Below, piece by piece: positions 44,901 to 58,390 of a stretch of DNA of 64,000 nucleotides. Where the stretch lies: contig NC_092013.1 of the NCBI RefSeq assembly GCF_042242105.1, forward strand, positions 5,306,730 to 5,370,729, written 5' to 3'. Origin of the DNA: Pempheris klunzingeri. Lineage: Eukaryota; Chordata; Actinopteri; Acropomatiformes; Pempheridae. A program made the translations under genes and the position numbers. The notes under the pieces are model-generated. The model saw nothing but the letters and a program-made list of their open reading frames with translations, had not been told where the DNA came from and did no database searches. Every line of letters begins with the position of its first letter. Position 1 is the stretch's first letter.

Positions 44901-47900
44901 AACAAACAGCCTTCCGTGACACGACATGGTAGGTGTCCCTCTAACGTGGAGCCTCCTTTACCATTTCAAACAAATGAGTTTGAGAGTGAACAGACAGCTC
45001 AGACGTCTCTTTCAGCAACTGTGGGCATTTGTGCACTTGCTGCGAACATTTTAACGAGTTTAACGAGATGAGCACTGGCGCAATCGCTATATTCACAGAT
45101 CTATAATAGACCGATTTACTTTAGTGCTCAAGATCCAGCTTAACTAGTGAGCAGTGGAAACCCATGCACTGACAAGTATACATAAACAAGTATTAACAGA
45201 GAGTCTGATCTGAGCTGTGCAAAAAATGCATTACCGCATCAAATATTAAGATGGGAATTGTAAACATACACAAGTGAGACATCAAGTTAGATCAACAAAC
45301 AAACTAATAAATAAATAAATACATCTCTACTGCCCACGTTCACTCCCACCTCTTGTATGGGGTTGTCTGTAAAATTGACAAACTCTTAAAGGTAACGCGG
45401 TGACACTTACCGTAGTGTGCTTGGAAGGCTTGGGGCTTGACTACCTGACCGCAGTGGCTGCACATCACCAGGTAGAAGTCGTCCTGTGCGGGACACTGGC
45501 CGAATATGGGCATGTCTGCACACAGGGGACAGAGGGCACGGGTCAAGGAGAGGCAAATAAAAACAGACCTGTGTTCATCCGGTGCCCCAGTTGGCAGCCT
45601 ACTCTGAACCTACATTGAAGCATCCATCATTTGTTATTGTAACACTGTAATAGCTCAAGAAAAAAATGGTCACGTCCTGGATAAAATTCAGACATCATTG
45701 CACTGCACAACACATACATGAAAATAAGTATCAATTAATCGTATTAAAAAAAAAAAACTCATTCACTCAAGATACCCTGACGAGCAAAGTCTATTGCAAG
45801 TCTATGCAAATACAGATCACTCCTTTGCACTAGTCCCCATTCATCACAGACAACATGTCCTAGTGATAAGAGGGAGGAAAAGGGCCGAGCCAGCAATCCA
45901 AAGGTTACTTGCTGTCAAAGAGCGTCTCTCCCAGATAGAAACAAACACAGCACACCCGAGGTACATCAAGCACAGAGTGTGGATCATTTGTGACTTCAAA
46001 TTAAATAGGTGTGATCACAAAGACATAAAGTACAATAAGTTTACACCCTAATGGTTCCTGTGTTATTATATGTGGTCCTCCTCCACACAGCCAATATCAA
46101 CTTTCTTAATTCACCTCCAATTATCTTGTCATCACATCTCTATGAAGAGCCAAAACTCCTTCTTATATCTGAATTAATATCTTTATTCATTCTAAACCAG
46201 TCTTCCCTTATTTAAAATGCCAATTTGTCAGCAATTTCTACAGTAATGTGTGTATTCACTGATACAAAGGATTTAAAAAAAAATAAAAACAATCAAATAA
46301 GAGCTGAAACACTTTGGCCGAAAAACAATCTAGAATTTATGACAATCTTTAAGGCAACAATGCACAATATTCTCTATTCCACTTTCTCAATTATGAAGAT
46401 TTGTGGCCTTTTTCGGTTGGTAGTAAAATGAATAGACTAGGTGTTTAGACTATTGGTGACACAAAACAAGCAGTTTGTCATCACCTTGGGCTTCAGGAAA
46501 TTGCAACTGTCATTTTCCATTTTTTTTTTTTTCAGTTTTTCTGACATTTTATAGACCAAGGATTTACTTAGACTCTCAGTCAGGACTAATCTGAAGCCAG
46601 CTCATGCTTAACACAACAAGACATTATGGAGAAACAATTAAAATGTGGACAGATACAAACTAACCTGAACCCTAACATTTCACAACTCATAGTAGTGTGG
46701 TGTCTGTCCAGGATTCAGTGAAACTGGAAAGAAACTGGGAGAAATTTCAGTGGTTCTTTTTTTTTTATTATTATTATTAAAGATGGGAACTTTCTTGCAG
46801 TGCAACTTTCTTGCAGTGCAACTTTCTTCAGCGCAACTTTCAGGTGCGCGATCATAAAAAGCACAAGGAGCGTGAATGCAAAGGTGCACGAAAGCCATGT
46901 CTGCAGCTCAGGGAACCTCAGGGCCAATACTATGAACCGAGCCTCACGCTTCACAAGCCACTTAAAAGGCAAATCAGAGGGAGGCGCCTCTCCTCACCAG
47001 TATGTGATCAAAATTTACCCTGGCGCAGAAAACCAGAAACCACCTAATTAAGGATGCTAATTAAGAGGTTGCCTGGGGTGTTATCATGAGATGAGCAGCA
47101 GACGGGATACAAGAGGATACGAGAGGAGAGAAGTGGAGTCCCTCTCCAATATGTACACCACCTGGGCCGTCAAGGGTTCTCCAAACATGGCTGGCCGAGT
47201 CTGGAAGGGATGAGGGCCATTAAGCTAAGACCATGTAAAAGGGCCTACCTGGCGGGTTCCCTCTCAGGGACGTCAGAGGCAGTCTTGTGTGGATGAATTG
47301 ACAAGCCTGATGCTACTTAATGCGTGTCAATTGTCTAAAGCCAATCTGCTAAGTGTCTCCTTCAGCAGCACTGGAGCGAAAAGACTTATTATCACCGCGG
47401 CCTGGGTCTACCACAGAGAAAAGGAAAATGTCCTCACTTAACAGACAAAGGCATGTAAATTATATAGAACCTGAGAAGGGTAGCACACTGATGATGTGCA
47501 GAAGCAAAGGTCTGACTACTCTGCAAAAAGAGCATGTGCAGAAATGTGACGAGGAGTGTTAGTACTCACCGGTTGCCACTTCCAAGCGTAAGCCATTAAA
47601 GCATTGGTTGGAAGCCGGTCTGGAAGTTCTGGGTAACTGTTTGGTTCTACGTGTCTGTTTTTATCCCATTTTCTCTAAGAGCAATTCTCCCGTACCACTA
47701 GCAAACTGAAGCTACGACGAGAGAACACACAAAGTTGCTCAATCGATAACTTTGCACAAATTTCTCATAAAACTCTACGTTCTCTGAGATGCTTTATGGC
47801 CAAGAGCTGCGGAGTCCAACAGGGCAACCACATTTCCTTGCTGGATCAATAGCAAGGTCAAACCAGACTCATTCCCAAACTGCTGCTGTTGTTCACTTGG

Positions 47901-50900
47901 AGCGTTCTCCAAGCGGGTTGCTCAACTACAAAAGCAGCCTGGCTAGATCGGCTTGCCACTCTGCATTCAACGCGCTGGCACCGGCTGAACTGTACCGCTG
48001 AAATGGCCCGACTTGAAAAGTGGTCAAACGCCACAGTGTCTGCCCCGTTCTCAATCTCCATTTTCTTCTTGTGCAAAGAGGAGATGAAAAGGATAGAGAG
48101 AGAAAGGAAGTCACCGTGGAGGAGAAAGAACGGACAGAACAACCGAGCAAAGCCAAGACAGGAGCGGTGACGAAAAAAAAGAGAGAGAGAGAGAGAAGCA
48201 GGCCGAGGCCACAGCAAGACAAAGAGTGAGCAAGCAGAGGACCTGCGCTGGAGGAGGAGGAGGAGGAGGAGGAGGAGGAGGAAGAGAGCTGGTGAGCACG
48301 AGACAGAGGAAGAGAATGAGAGTCCAGTTAATTTCAGCATCCTCATCCATGGCAGTGACGAATGATCTGGGTGGAATAGTAGCAGCTCTGGCTGCCTCTG
48401 AGCAGCACGCACGCTGGCTGAATCTGACCTGTGGCTGACACTCGCACTACATTTCCCAGCTTCCCTGACAGTGCCGCTGTAAAATTTATTAAAAAAAGAG
48501 AGACGGATGATGAGTGAATTCAGTCATTAATTGCCATACATCTTTACAATGTGTTAATCATCAGTGTGTGGTAGAGTGGCAGTTACACCACAGGAGGAAT
48601 CTGGTGGTGAGTCATGGCGGAGAGGTGTAGTCATCCACTTGTAATACCCCTGCTCGACACACAGACAGAACAACATTCTATGAACACACACTTCTGCCAC
48701 GAGCAGCATGTGGTGATCGGCCCCATGACACAAACAACAGTCACTGACAGATGCCGCTACATGATGGAGACACGTTTCGAGCCGGTGACCTCACAGCCTC
48801 GAATTTCAAATGACCATTCGGGTTTAGCTGCCTTCCTCCGAGAACGCTTCTCCTCACACGGAGATCCAACAATGTCGTCCACGCATTTCAGCACAAAGCA
48901 GACGACATCTCTTCAAAAAAGGTATCCGCCACAGCAGTGTACCCAGTGTAGCGTTTAGCGTGTTATTTTAAATATTTGGTATGAGAAATTAATCGTTTGT
49001 GTCATTAGGAGCTTCTGGGACGTTTGCTGCCGACATTGTGCAATGGTCTTGGGGTATGCACACAGGCCACATTGTTGACCGATGCAAATGCAACATTAGA
49101 TAAGTGCCCTGTCAAGTAGCTTGCAATTAACCCTTTCCTTTACAGCAACACGTGCAGAGGGACAAAAAAGAAACTAAAGCTGGATACACGCGGACGACAT
49201 AGCGACTGTGGGCCAAAATCATGTGACCAAAGTGAAATGTGCCACCGTTCCTGCCAGTTGTTCCTCACCGAGATATGACTTCAGACAGATTTACCTGTTC
49301 TGTAAATTCATTATCAGACTGCATGAATGAGAACCAGGCGCAGTCCAAAACCATCAAGTTCTGCGACAAATATTCACAACACAGCGATCGCCTTGTTGTT
49401 GGCTGTGGAGCTAATGATGTCGTTGAGCGTCTCAAGATGATCCTCGTGGTTTTAGCTTAATTAGTGTGGTTTTTCTCTGCCAAAACGCACCCGCAAATAG
49501 AATTTCAAAAAAAAAAAAAAAAAGGAAAATTCATTTTCGCTCCACACTTTGTTCTGAAATAGAGCTCACTCAAAGAAAAGGACTAATCTCAATGTTGGTG
49601 TCCTGGTAGCTGCGATGACCGTCCCACAACAGCAAGGTCACATTTGAGAGGCCCCGCTCGTGTGTCCTTGAGCAGGAGATAAGAATCCTTTCTGCAAAGT
49701 GACTAAAAGTAGCTGTGGATGTGTTGCTGAATTGCATAAAATGCTAAATAGCCATCATCTTTGCAAGTGTTCACTTTTAAGGGGGTTTTCCACAAAGCAC
49801 GTAACCTTTAATTCAACAAGCAAGGCCTCAAACTGCAACCACTGTATCACTGTAGTAACAAAGTTGATTAATCATTCATTCAATTCTGACTTGCACGAAC
49901 AGGTTAGCCTTCAACTTTCTCATTCTGATGTCTTACAGCTTGGGAAGCCTTGAAAAATAGTGAATGGCTGTTGATCCGTAATCAAAAGGTGCCATTTTCT
50001 TATTATAACAATTTACCTTTGTGGCGAGGCTCGTTCTAAATCCAGGCCCGCCAGCAGGACAAATCAGCTAACGCTAATCGAGGTGTTTCCAAAAATAAAA
50101 TTGAAGCCCAAACTGCTGTGAAGCGTCGCTCTGCGGCTCAGAAGCCAGACGATGTGCGCTTCTGACATTGGGGGTTTATCACTTAGGTCTTTTTTTTTCT
50201 GTCATGACTCAACCATTCCCCTTTACAGACCGAATACTCGACAACACTTAGCAAAGCATACAATATGTTCAGCTGTAGGGAGAAATCCTGGCATGATCCG
50301 AGACCATAGTTACAAGCAGGAACTTTATCGCCTCATCACTTTCATCCACGGTGATGACAGACTTTCAGAGTTTACATTTGTCAGGCCTGAATTATTCAGA
50401 AACATATCTACTTGGAGGACCGGTGCTCCGAAAGACATTAAAAAGTTACCTTTAATTTAGCATTTTCTTGAATTAGCTGACAATATTTAACTAAATATGC
50501 TGCAATAAAACAATACTGCTGGTCATATTTTGTGCTGCGGGAGTGTGATAAACAGGAGCATACCCTATGATAACTTTAAATGATTTTAATAGAACTGTGA
50601 CTAATAAGGGTCTTTTGCAAAAAGTCCCGACAGCTGTTTTAACGCTGACATTTGCATTTGGGGTTTTTCATTTTGACAAATCAAACAGGTCTCTACTGAT
50701 TAACTTTCACACTCTACACTACTATCTTAAAATTGTTCTGCCCGGCAGACCTTGCTGTTGTCTCAGACTGAGGGAAAACATGAAATATGGTGGAGGGTTT
50801 CATGCGTAAAATGGCAGAAATGTGGATGGTAACCAGTAAAGTCCTTTAGATGCATTCTCCAAGCAGAACATGACATTGTTATTATTATTATGTATGAGCC

Positions 50901-51654
50901 TGTACCCAACTACAGCGAGTCTACTTAGTTATCTTAGTTATTTTAGGGGCAGATGTAAATGTCTGTCAACTAGCACACGAATATGAGGCACATGTTTCAC
51001 TTATTATATCCGGTAGTCCGGTCAATTCATGATGCACATGATTTACAGTAGGTGTACATTTTGGCCCGAACGACGAGTGTAAAATGTTTGAATCCATGTG
51101 TGTGTATGTGTGTGTGTGCAAACCTCCAGAACCAAAATACACCTTTGGCCCTAGAGGAAAAAAAACACACTCACCTTCTCTGCACAAACGCATGGCTTCT
51201 CGATTTTTCCCGAAGTCTTTGAAACTTTCCTCCGATTCAGCACCTGAAAATGAGGCGATCCGACACACAGACAAATAAATAGTTGCACTTGCTTGCCTGC
51301 CCGTGCTGTTGCTACCAGTAGCGTTTCTTCATATTCCACCAAAAACTGCATGCAATCGGCCAAAAAACAGGACAGGACTGGCAACTGTCGCGCTCCACCT
51401 CGCTTCCTCGCCCACAATCGGGACGCTGGGGAACTCACCGTCGTTGCCGTGGAGTTTGGCGGCGTCGACCCAGTTGCTCCAAGGCTGTCCCGGCATTGTT
51501 TCAGGACTAGGCAATGATCTCCGCTCCGCAACAGTCGCCATTGCTGTGGAGCCTTCTCCCCGCTGGATCTGCTGCTGCTGCTTCAGCTGCTGCCTGGCCG
51601 CTCGGCGCTGCTCCCCCCTGACGTCATCCTCGGCCCTTTCCGACATTCTTTCCG
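32978..51654 (-). CDS. atxn7: Ataxin-7, SAGA deubiquitinase-module subunit
   Basis: Eleven coding exons join without phase conflict to 930 residues: 51439-51646, 51175-51243, 45411-45515, 41031-41256, 38514-38872, 37535-37617, 36119-36399, 35834-36014, 35503-35624, 34248-35388, 32978-32995. The first coding exon starts at its acceptor near 51654, and the ATG is at 51644-51646. Ataxin-7 (yeast Sgf73) anchors the USP22 histone H2B deubiquitinase module to SAGA in the nucleus. Seen here: [17 protein letters not shown] with only a short glutamine run ([10 protein letters not shown]), a C-x2-C-x11-H finger (about 109-125) with a downstream H, and the SCA7 domain C-x10-C-x5-C-x2-H split over exons 6 and 7 (about 333-353). 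Long Ser-rich tracts follow in exon 10, and a tiny last exon encodes PKARP, as in human. Transposon-derived insertions lie in introns. Human ATXN7 is about 892 residues. Confidence 0.96.
33335..33440 (+). repeat. LINE 3'-end fragment (L2/Rex-like)
   Basis: The stretch 'agtttggtctggacctgctc', 'tttatggaaagcatcttgag', 'gaattggtgctgtataaata' and 'aagattgattg' closely resembles a 3' tail common in fish genomes and usually assigned to non-LTR elements. It lies in the last atxn7 intron. Only the tail is present. The family name is tentative. Confidence 0.45.
37840..38348. mobile_element. hAT-like MITE with perfect 8-bp target duplication
   Basis: The element spans 37848-38340 (493 bp), flanked by the identical 8-mer ATACTGAT at 37840-37847 and 38341-38348. 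Its ends are imperfect inverted repeats of about 30 bp: left CATAGACTGTAGAAAAGAAG, right the inverse of CATAGACTGTACTGAAGAAG, each continuing to 'gtagct'. No transposase frame is present. An 8-bp duplication favours the hAT superfamily. It is inserted in the atxn7 intron between the exons at 37535-37617 and 38514-38872, about 170 bp from the latter. Confidence 0.85.
42065..42108. repeat. (GA)n-rich purine repeat
   Basis: An interrupted GA microsatellite in the atxn7 intron between exons 3 and 4. Confidence 0.85.
43520..43816 (-). repeat. Teleost non-autonomous DNA element, copy C
   Basis: In reverse orientation this ends 'ggggctgcaactaatgatta' and contains 'tctataaagtggaaatgc', 'tttgtctgaccaagagtcc' and 'aagctggaacaagag', matching the family at 8170 and 26250 in a diverged form. 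It is in an atxn7 intron. Confidence 0.45.
46457..46559 (-). repeat. Teleost non-autonomous DNA element, partial copy D
   Basis: A fragment with 'tctgacattttatagacc', 'catcaccttgggcttcagga' and 'tgacacaaaacaag', the same module as the family at 8170, in reverse. No termini are visible. Confidence 0.4.
46785..46845. repeat. Short tandem repeat, 15-16 bp unit
   Basis: Three to four copies of TGCAACTTTCTTGCAG in an atxn7 intron, with the last copies shortened. Confidence 0.8.
48250..48283. repeat. (GGA)n microsatellite
   Basis: About eleven GGA units. It creates artificial glycine-, proline- or leucine-rich open frames on both strands. Confidence 0.9.
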
Positions 51655-54600
51655 CTACAATGTAACAACACAAGAGTCAGCGGTGGTCGCGCTCGGGATA
51701 GGAGGACTTTTTCACTGATTGACACGGGCAAGCGCGTGTTGTTTCACCGCACCGCCCCTTAAAAAAAAAAAAAAAAAAAAAAGAAAGAAGAGAAAGAAAG
51801 AAAAAGAAAAAGAAGAAAAAAAAAAAAAAAGCCTGTGTGTGTGGCCACTTGAAAAGCAACAAGTTCAAAGCTGGAACTCTTTTATGGAGAATTATAGAAT
51901 TTACATTAAACTATAATATACATGAATAACTATGGTACATTATTACATTGTATTGTATAGTAAGGCGGCATCATTCAGCCTTGTGGTACATTATGTACAA
52001 TTATAAAGCTGGCTGAGCAGTGTGACAGTGTTCCTTGCAAAGTGCATCATGGCTGCTTTTATTCTAGACTATAGTGTAGTATAGAGTTGTAAACATTTAC
52101 TGTCTCCATTTCAGCATCCTATCAAATACTTCCCTTTGAGGCAAATTTGAGATATTGGGCTGTTGCAACAAATCAAAAATAGCTGCCTTGACTGCCTGAT
52201 TTGTAAATTTTTTTTGGCGGGGGGGGGGTTTGTGTGTCACCAGTGGACGGCTGCACAGAGTTCGTGCTACTTCTGAGTATCACAGATCTTGCAGTGACAC
52301 TTTTCATGGGGCAAAATGTTCAATTGGTCGCTTATTTTCCATGCTAAGAAAAAGCAGGCATTTAAAATCGGAAACATCAGCCAAGGGAATGCACATTAAG
52401 CACACCAATACGTAAACGTTTTCTTTTCTTTTCTTTTTTTTTACGATTTCAACAGCCAAAGCAATCGTGTCTGCAGACCTAAGAGAAGTTCATTTTGCGG
52501 GCATTAACCAACTTACCATTGGGCCAATGTGCACAACCACATTTTTAAGATGAACTGATCAGTATGTAGACTTACGAGTGGATTCAGTATAATACTATCA
52601 CATGCATTATGCTTTCCCTGAACCTGTAGACACTAACTTTGACGCGAGTCTTCACGCACATGAATACAAGAGAAACGTGTTTACAGATCAGTTGATTTGA
52701 TCAAACTTTCCAGATGAGTTAACCAGAGGCAAGGTGCCTTCACTTTCACTTTCAAAATGAAATATTTCTGATCTACCCCAGAGACTCACGCATTTAAGTG
52801 GCAAAAGCTGGAGAGCAAGAAAACAAGAAATGGAAGCTCTTGATAATGTCTAGTACAGAGACGGCGGATTCTCCCAAAGAGACAAAGTAGCACACTGATG
52901 GACTTGACTGACTTACAAATGGCATAAACATTTCTGTCTTCATCTGTTGCTGTCCTTCCTATTTTATATGAGGTGACGATGTAGTGGGGGGAGTCTAACT
53001 AACCACCTTTCTTTTCAGTCTTAAATCCACAAAAATTCTTACGACACGACCATCTGTCAGTTTGACAGAAAAACACGAACAGTTTAAGCAGCCTTCTGCT
53101 CTGCTTTCTGAAATTTAATGGCGGATATCTGAGAAGAATCATCCAAATAAATGGCAGAAAAAGTTAAATGTGGTCCCGTTTGGCATGTATCCTGAAGAGC
53201 CTTGAGCAAAAATGACCTTGGCTGTCTGCTGCTAGCTTCCAACGTACAGTTCAGAAACTTGGCTTTGTTTTAAGACCAAGACTAAAATTAGAAATACAAA
53301 TTAGAAGGTTTGTCCTAAAGATGCTGCCAGTGTCTCACATAAACAAGTGGCTGTATGTCCCATTTCTTTTACTCTTTATTTACTGTATTTGCATGCACCT
53401 CAGTCACAAATTGATCTGTTGTGTCAAAGTGTTCCAAAAGATATGACCACTGCAGACTACACTACTGAGTTAGAAAGCATAGCTGCATGGGTTCATACAA
53501 TGAGGACAGTGAGTTTCAAAAGGCAGCCTTTGTTATGAAATGCTACTATTAGAACTGTTAAAATAGTCAAACTAAAAACATAATCAACATCTTTGATCAC
53601 AAATCTAAAACTGGCAGTGGGACAGAATATATTACGCTCAGGTTACCTGGTTGGTCAACGACATTTCACTTTACTACTTTAATATTCATTTGACATATTC
53701 ACTCAACAGCTGGATGAGCAGACATAATTATGACACTGGATGATGCTGCTGCTGCGGTTTGAGGGAGACCACGCATGAGAAGTCATGTATGTTTAAACTT
53801 TTAGTCGCTTGTTTGCTTTATGTTCAGCAAACCGTGGGTAAAAACATAATAGTCTCTGGCTCTTCTATGATAAGTCACAAGTGTTTGACAGACAGGATCA
53901 ACACAAGCAGATTCCCCTCAATGACACACAATCATTAACGGTATTCTTCAAGAGACATCCGTAGCAAATCTGGTTACTCTGTAATGTGTGACTTACCCAT
54001 TTAGCCACTGCCTCAGAGTATAAAGGCCAGGAGGATGACATTTTTTGGTATGCGTTTTTTTGAAGGTTAGCCGTGCTGTTTTTCCTAACCAGTCCATAAT
54101 GAGTTTGACATACTGATGCCTTAATACTGGTCCATCTCGGTGAGTAGCAGCGACTTTTGGTCTCGGCTGGGACCAGAAGTGCAGCCGCTTTTTAAAAAGC
54201 ATCCAAAATTCTTAATCTTTAACGGACAGAAATCACAGGCTTTCCTCAATATCCCCTTTTAGACATGAACTGTAATCCCTCTCTCTATTTTACAAGCTGG
54301 CATCTTGTTTGGAAGGGATTTTGTTATTTTTCTGTAAAAGTTGCTTTTTTTTTCTTTTTTTTTTGCATTGCTCAAGTGTGATTAAAAGCAGGAACATTGC
54401 CAAAATCAAACACACACATTTCACCCCTGGTATTTTTGTGTCCAGTGGATGCACAAATCACCAGACTGAACATCAAAGCCTGATCATACACATTTAATGA
54501 CCAGAAAAATAAAGACTCCTGCACAATATTCGGCAGTCCAATACAACAGTCTTGTAATTACATACTGACTTTGACAAAAATGTAATGGTAGATGTTTGCT

Positions 54601-57600
54601 GAGGTGTTGGTGTTGTGTTACATTTCACTGAATGGTACTTGCAATGTTCAAGTCATACGAGCACAAACAATAAAACAAATACCTCACCTTCAATATATGC
54701 AACTCACCCAAGGACCAGTACAAACTATATCCTAAATAGGAGACACGCTGTTGTTGAAGCCTCAATAAGTAACACCTCCCTGACAGAGTGCAGCAGAAAC
54801 TGAATATTAAAGAATATTTCTATTAACGACTATTCGTATTTGCAATACTGTTGTATTGGATTGCACTGCTTTTCATTTTCAAGTAAGTGAATGTATATTA
54901 ATGTCAGAATACAAGAGAGTTTTTTTTTTAGTTTGGCTAGATACTATTTACCTTTCATCTAGCACACTGATTTAATCATGGCTACATTAATAGATAACTT
55001 AACTGGCAATTTTAAAACTTGGCCCTATTGTTTACATATTTGGGGTTTAAAATGACTGGTAGTTACAAAAAGTTTTCGAATAAGTCCAACAGATCGCCTC
55101 AGCCTGCAGTCACGAACGGCCGATAATGGCTGCAATGTAATCCCTTGGGACAACTTTGCCTGTCAAGGTACATCCACTGAGAGTACTTCTTTTTGTAATA
55201 GTAATGTTACCTCGCAGAACACTGCACTTTCTACTCTAGTTGCTGCGACTTTGGTGCTTTAACACGCGAGTTCGGACTAACTAGCGTGTTAAAACACCAA
55301 TGTTGCACAACAACACCAACTAACTAACTGATAGAGGAAGCCAAAGACTGGCAACACCCATGTTCTGTGAGGTAAAATTACTGATTCGGTCAATGGAGTC
55401 TGGTGGCTTTGAACCAAACGATTTAATGACTGTTCCTAGTTAAAAAGATCTTCCTGATCTATCTCTGGAGGGGTTCTGTTTGTAGTGTTGCCAGACACTT
55501 CAAATAACAAACTAACCCTGTCAGAGTAAAAAAAAACAAGCAATTTTAATAGACATAGTTTGACTAGTGCAGTTGCCCCAAGGGATACACTACAATTATT
55601 ACATTATAGCCCATTTACAGCCTATGTTGCAGCTACCACTTAAAATGGTAAAAAAAAAAAAGAAGTGACCAAAAAAACTACAGGGTTGTGTGTTTGCTGA
55701 AAAGCAGTTACTATAAAATTTCTAAACTGAACTCCTATGTGTCTCTAAGTACGACTTGTCAGTGCTATCCATCTACTTATGATTATTGTACATCTATAGA
55801 AACACACTGTTGTCACTGGAGTGTAAAGTGATGAGTGGCTGTGAGATCTTACCTTCGCAAAATAAGAAAAAAGGAACTTATTTTTAACTCAATCAGCCGA
55901 TCCTCATCAGTTTGGGTGATTGCTGGCTGCCACACACACTGGAGAGGAAGTCTGGAGACACACACAAGCCCACGCACACATAGACAAGCATTGAGAGGAG
56001 GCACGTCAGTATCAGGTTCTTTGTTTTGCTGGTTCTTGATAGAGATAACCAGTGAATATGAAGTTCATATGTCACTGTCCTCCCTGGGCCTTGTCATGGA
56101 GTTTCACCATTGTGCATTAATCCAATCCATTAAGCACCATCCCTAACCACCTTCTCCTGCCCTACAGTAATCCCTTTAAAAGACTGGGATCGTACCATTT
56201 TTATCATTTTTTTAATTGTCCGATTAGCTAATGCAAGGCATACTGTAATATATTCATAGAGGAAGCCACAAAGCACAAGCATACAATGATAACTATTGTG
56301 TATGAATTACAACAACATATTTTAGGTTTGTTTGAATTTGCACAATACTTCAAAAGGTATTAGTCAAAACCTTTTGCTGAGGCCTATAAAATCCCAGGAT
56401 TTAATAGTTTCAGATCGGACGGGTGAAAATGTATGCACATTTAAGATTATAAAAGTGAAGAATATGAAATATGACATGTGAACACTAATTTTTCGCAGAC
56501 ATTGTGATGTGTCATACTGTTGCAGGTAAAGCTCAGGTGTAACTACTTAATGGTGGCTCTGATATGTAGGTGTACCAGTAAGTTCCACACTTCTGAGTGA
56601 GGTATCCTGCAGATAATGACAAATTATGGCATACAAAAACTGCAACTGTATCCGACTGGACCTATATTTTGCTTCGGCCAGAGGACCAATGCTCTCCGAG
56701 AAGCACAGGTATTGTAGATAAAAATTTGTGATTATAAGTAACCTGGAAATCTCAGCTTTTAGTCTGATTTTTCGTGTACTTCCAATAAAGAGTAATACTG
56801 CTCAATTAACCACTTCCACAAATGTATCCTATTCTAACTCTCTCACTATCTAGCTGCTGCTCAGTCATCTGACTACCCTGATGTTACATTGTGTACCCAA
56901 AGGGTAACCAACAGACCTACGTCGCGGCAGATATTCTTGATGTAACTATTAACATTGATAATGCTAAATTTTGCTACCAACGGTACAGTGCAGCCAATAC
57001 TGTCTTCAAATTGTGGTGTTGTACATATAAATGGCTACAAATCCCCAACCTTTGACACGATACTGATGCTAATACCATCGAACCCCCGTAGAGCCAAAAC
57101 GCTGCACTTAAATTACACTTTAATAACACTATTTTTCACTATTTTTATGCTACGTTGCTTGTTGTTAACAGAAACGTGTCACCATCCAAATACTTAGAAA
57201 CTGCATTGCATATATAAGATTAAGTCATGAACATAAAGATTTGACAAACTTACAACCGGAAACCTTTATTACAAATCTAACCTACAGTAGGCTTTTAAGA
57301 ATGTGGTTGAAAGGAGTCTGTTCTGTGATCTTAAAGTATGAAGACAATGGCTTGCATATACTTTGCTTCAATTATAACGGATGGTTGACGAGATTCAAAT
57401 CTGTGTCACAATATGGATATAAACTGATGGATTTTTCCAATAGGAAACTATTTACACTAAATCACAGAAAATACTCATCTTGCCTTCAATGCAATGAACT
57501 ATGGTCTGCTGTTCACAGCTCATAGACAAAAGTTGGGTGCACCCATAACATGGTATGATCATTTTGATACAATGCGACGCCACTGAAAGTCAACATAAGA

Positions 57601-58223
57601 AAGAGACATAAATGTCTTTAGACATTTCTACAAACACTCAGTATGGCAGCAGGGTAAGTGTAGGCATGCTGTGCACTGTAATTTTGTTCCTCCAAACACT
57701 TAAAACAGGCAGTATAATCAAACCTGACAGTACTCGTGTGGGGTCAATGAAGAGACTGTGTCAAAGGCCATGACTGGCAAGAGATAATATAATGTAACCT
57801 TTTTGAAAACGAAGTACTTGTCATTGAGAAGTAGGTGCACAACTTGAGAGGACAACTCAGTTAGCAAGCTAGCATTAGCTAACAAGAGCCAGCAGTTTTG
57901 TTGGCTAGCGTTGTTCCCACCTCTATCACACACCACCGTACACTAACATTTCCCCCCCCCAAAAAATTAGACGAGACAAAGTCAACATTAATCGTAAATA
58001 CGTGAAAAAAGACCTAATGTCAACCAGGTGTTGTGTCATGACAACAGGCTCCATCCAGTGTGGGTCTGTGACTGGTACAATGTTACAGTGGAGGCTACAT
58101 TAGCCTGCTAGCTGAAGCCTGTAGCCAGCCATGACTAGCGTTAGCGAGGAAGCTGGCAGGAGCCTGACAGCACAGCACAAGTCATTAGCAGCCGTCACGG
58201 ATCGACAACAACGTCGCTCTTAC
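51655..58223. other. atxn7: 5' intron of atxn7
   Basis: About 6.6 kb lies between the likely non-coding first exon and the first coding exon. No protein-coding exon was found. It holds an A-rich/purine tract (51760-51831), scattered homopolymers (near 52208-52230 and 57951-57965) and AT-rich sequence. A possible donor (gaag, then gtaagatc, minus strand, near 55852) could mark an alternative non-coding exon, but nothing else supports it. Confidence 0.45.
51760..51831. repeat. Long polypurine (A/AAG) tract
   Basis: About 70 bp of A with scattered G on the plus strand, roughly 115 bp upstream of the first atxn7 coding exon acceptor. It is a pure homopurine-homopyrimidine run. Confidence 0.85.
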
Positions 58224-58390
58224 CGAGGCTCTGGGTGCTGTAGACGTAAACGGGACACCAGGCGGGTGTAAATCAACTGGATGCACAGGGCGAAGGAGAC
58301 AGAAGACGGTGGGAAAGAGCGAGTGCAGTGCTCAGCCTCTGTGGAGGTCTTCACCTGGTGCTTCCATGTCTGTTTACCAGACTGCATTCT
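58224..58390 (-). other. atxn7: Probable non-coding first exon of atxn7
   Basis: On the minus strand 'cagcacccagagcctcg' is followed by a strong donor, gtaagagc (58217-58223). The exon would join the acceptor at 51655-51656 just before the ATG exon. Its upstream edge lies in a CpG-rich stretch. The start point is not visible and 58390 is approximate. Confidence 0.5.

Larger units (their letters stand above)
45516..51174. other. atxn7: Large atxn7 intron between coding exons 2 and 3
   Basis: About 5.7 kb holds no supported exon. It contains repeat copy D (46457-46559), a 16-bp tandem repeat (46785-46845), a (GGA)n tract (48250-48283) and short open frames that look random. The frames around 47850-48440 are driven by the GGA tract and by purine-rich DNA. 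An alternative promoter or non-coding exon here cannot be excluded. Confidence 0.5.

Noticed and set aside
47858-48438. Overlapping open frames on both strands with poly-Leu, poly-Pro or poly-Gly
   Set aside because: Produced by the (GGA)n microsatellite and purine-rich DNA in an atxn7 intron. No splice or start context supports a gene.
50152-50460. 102-codon open frame in the large atxn7 intron
   Set aside because: No recognisable family and no flanking exons. Likely chance.
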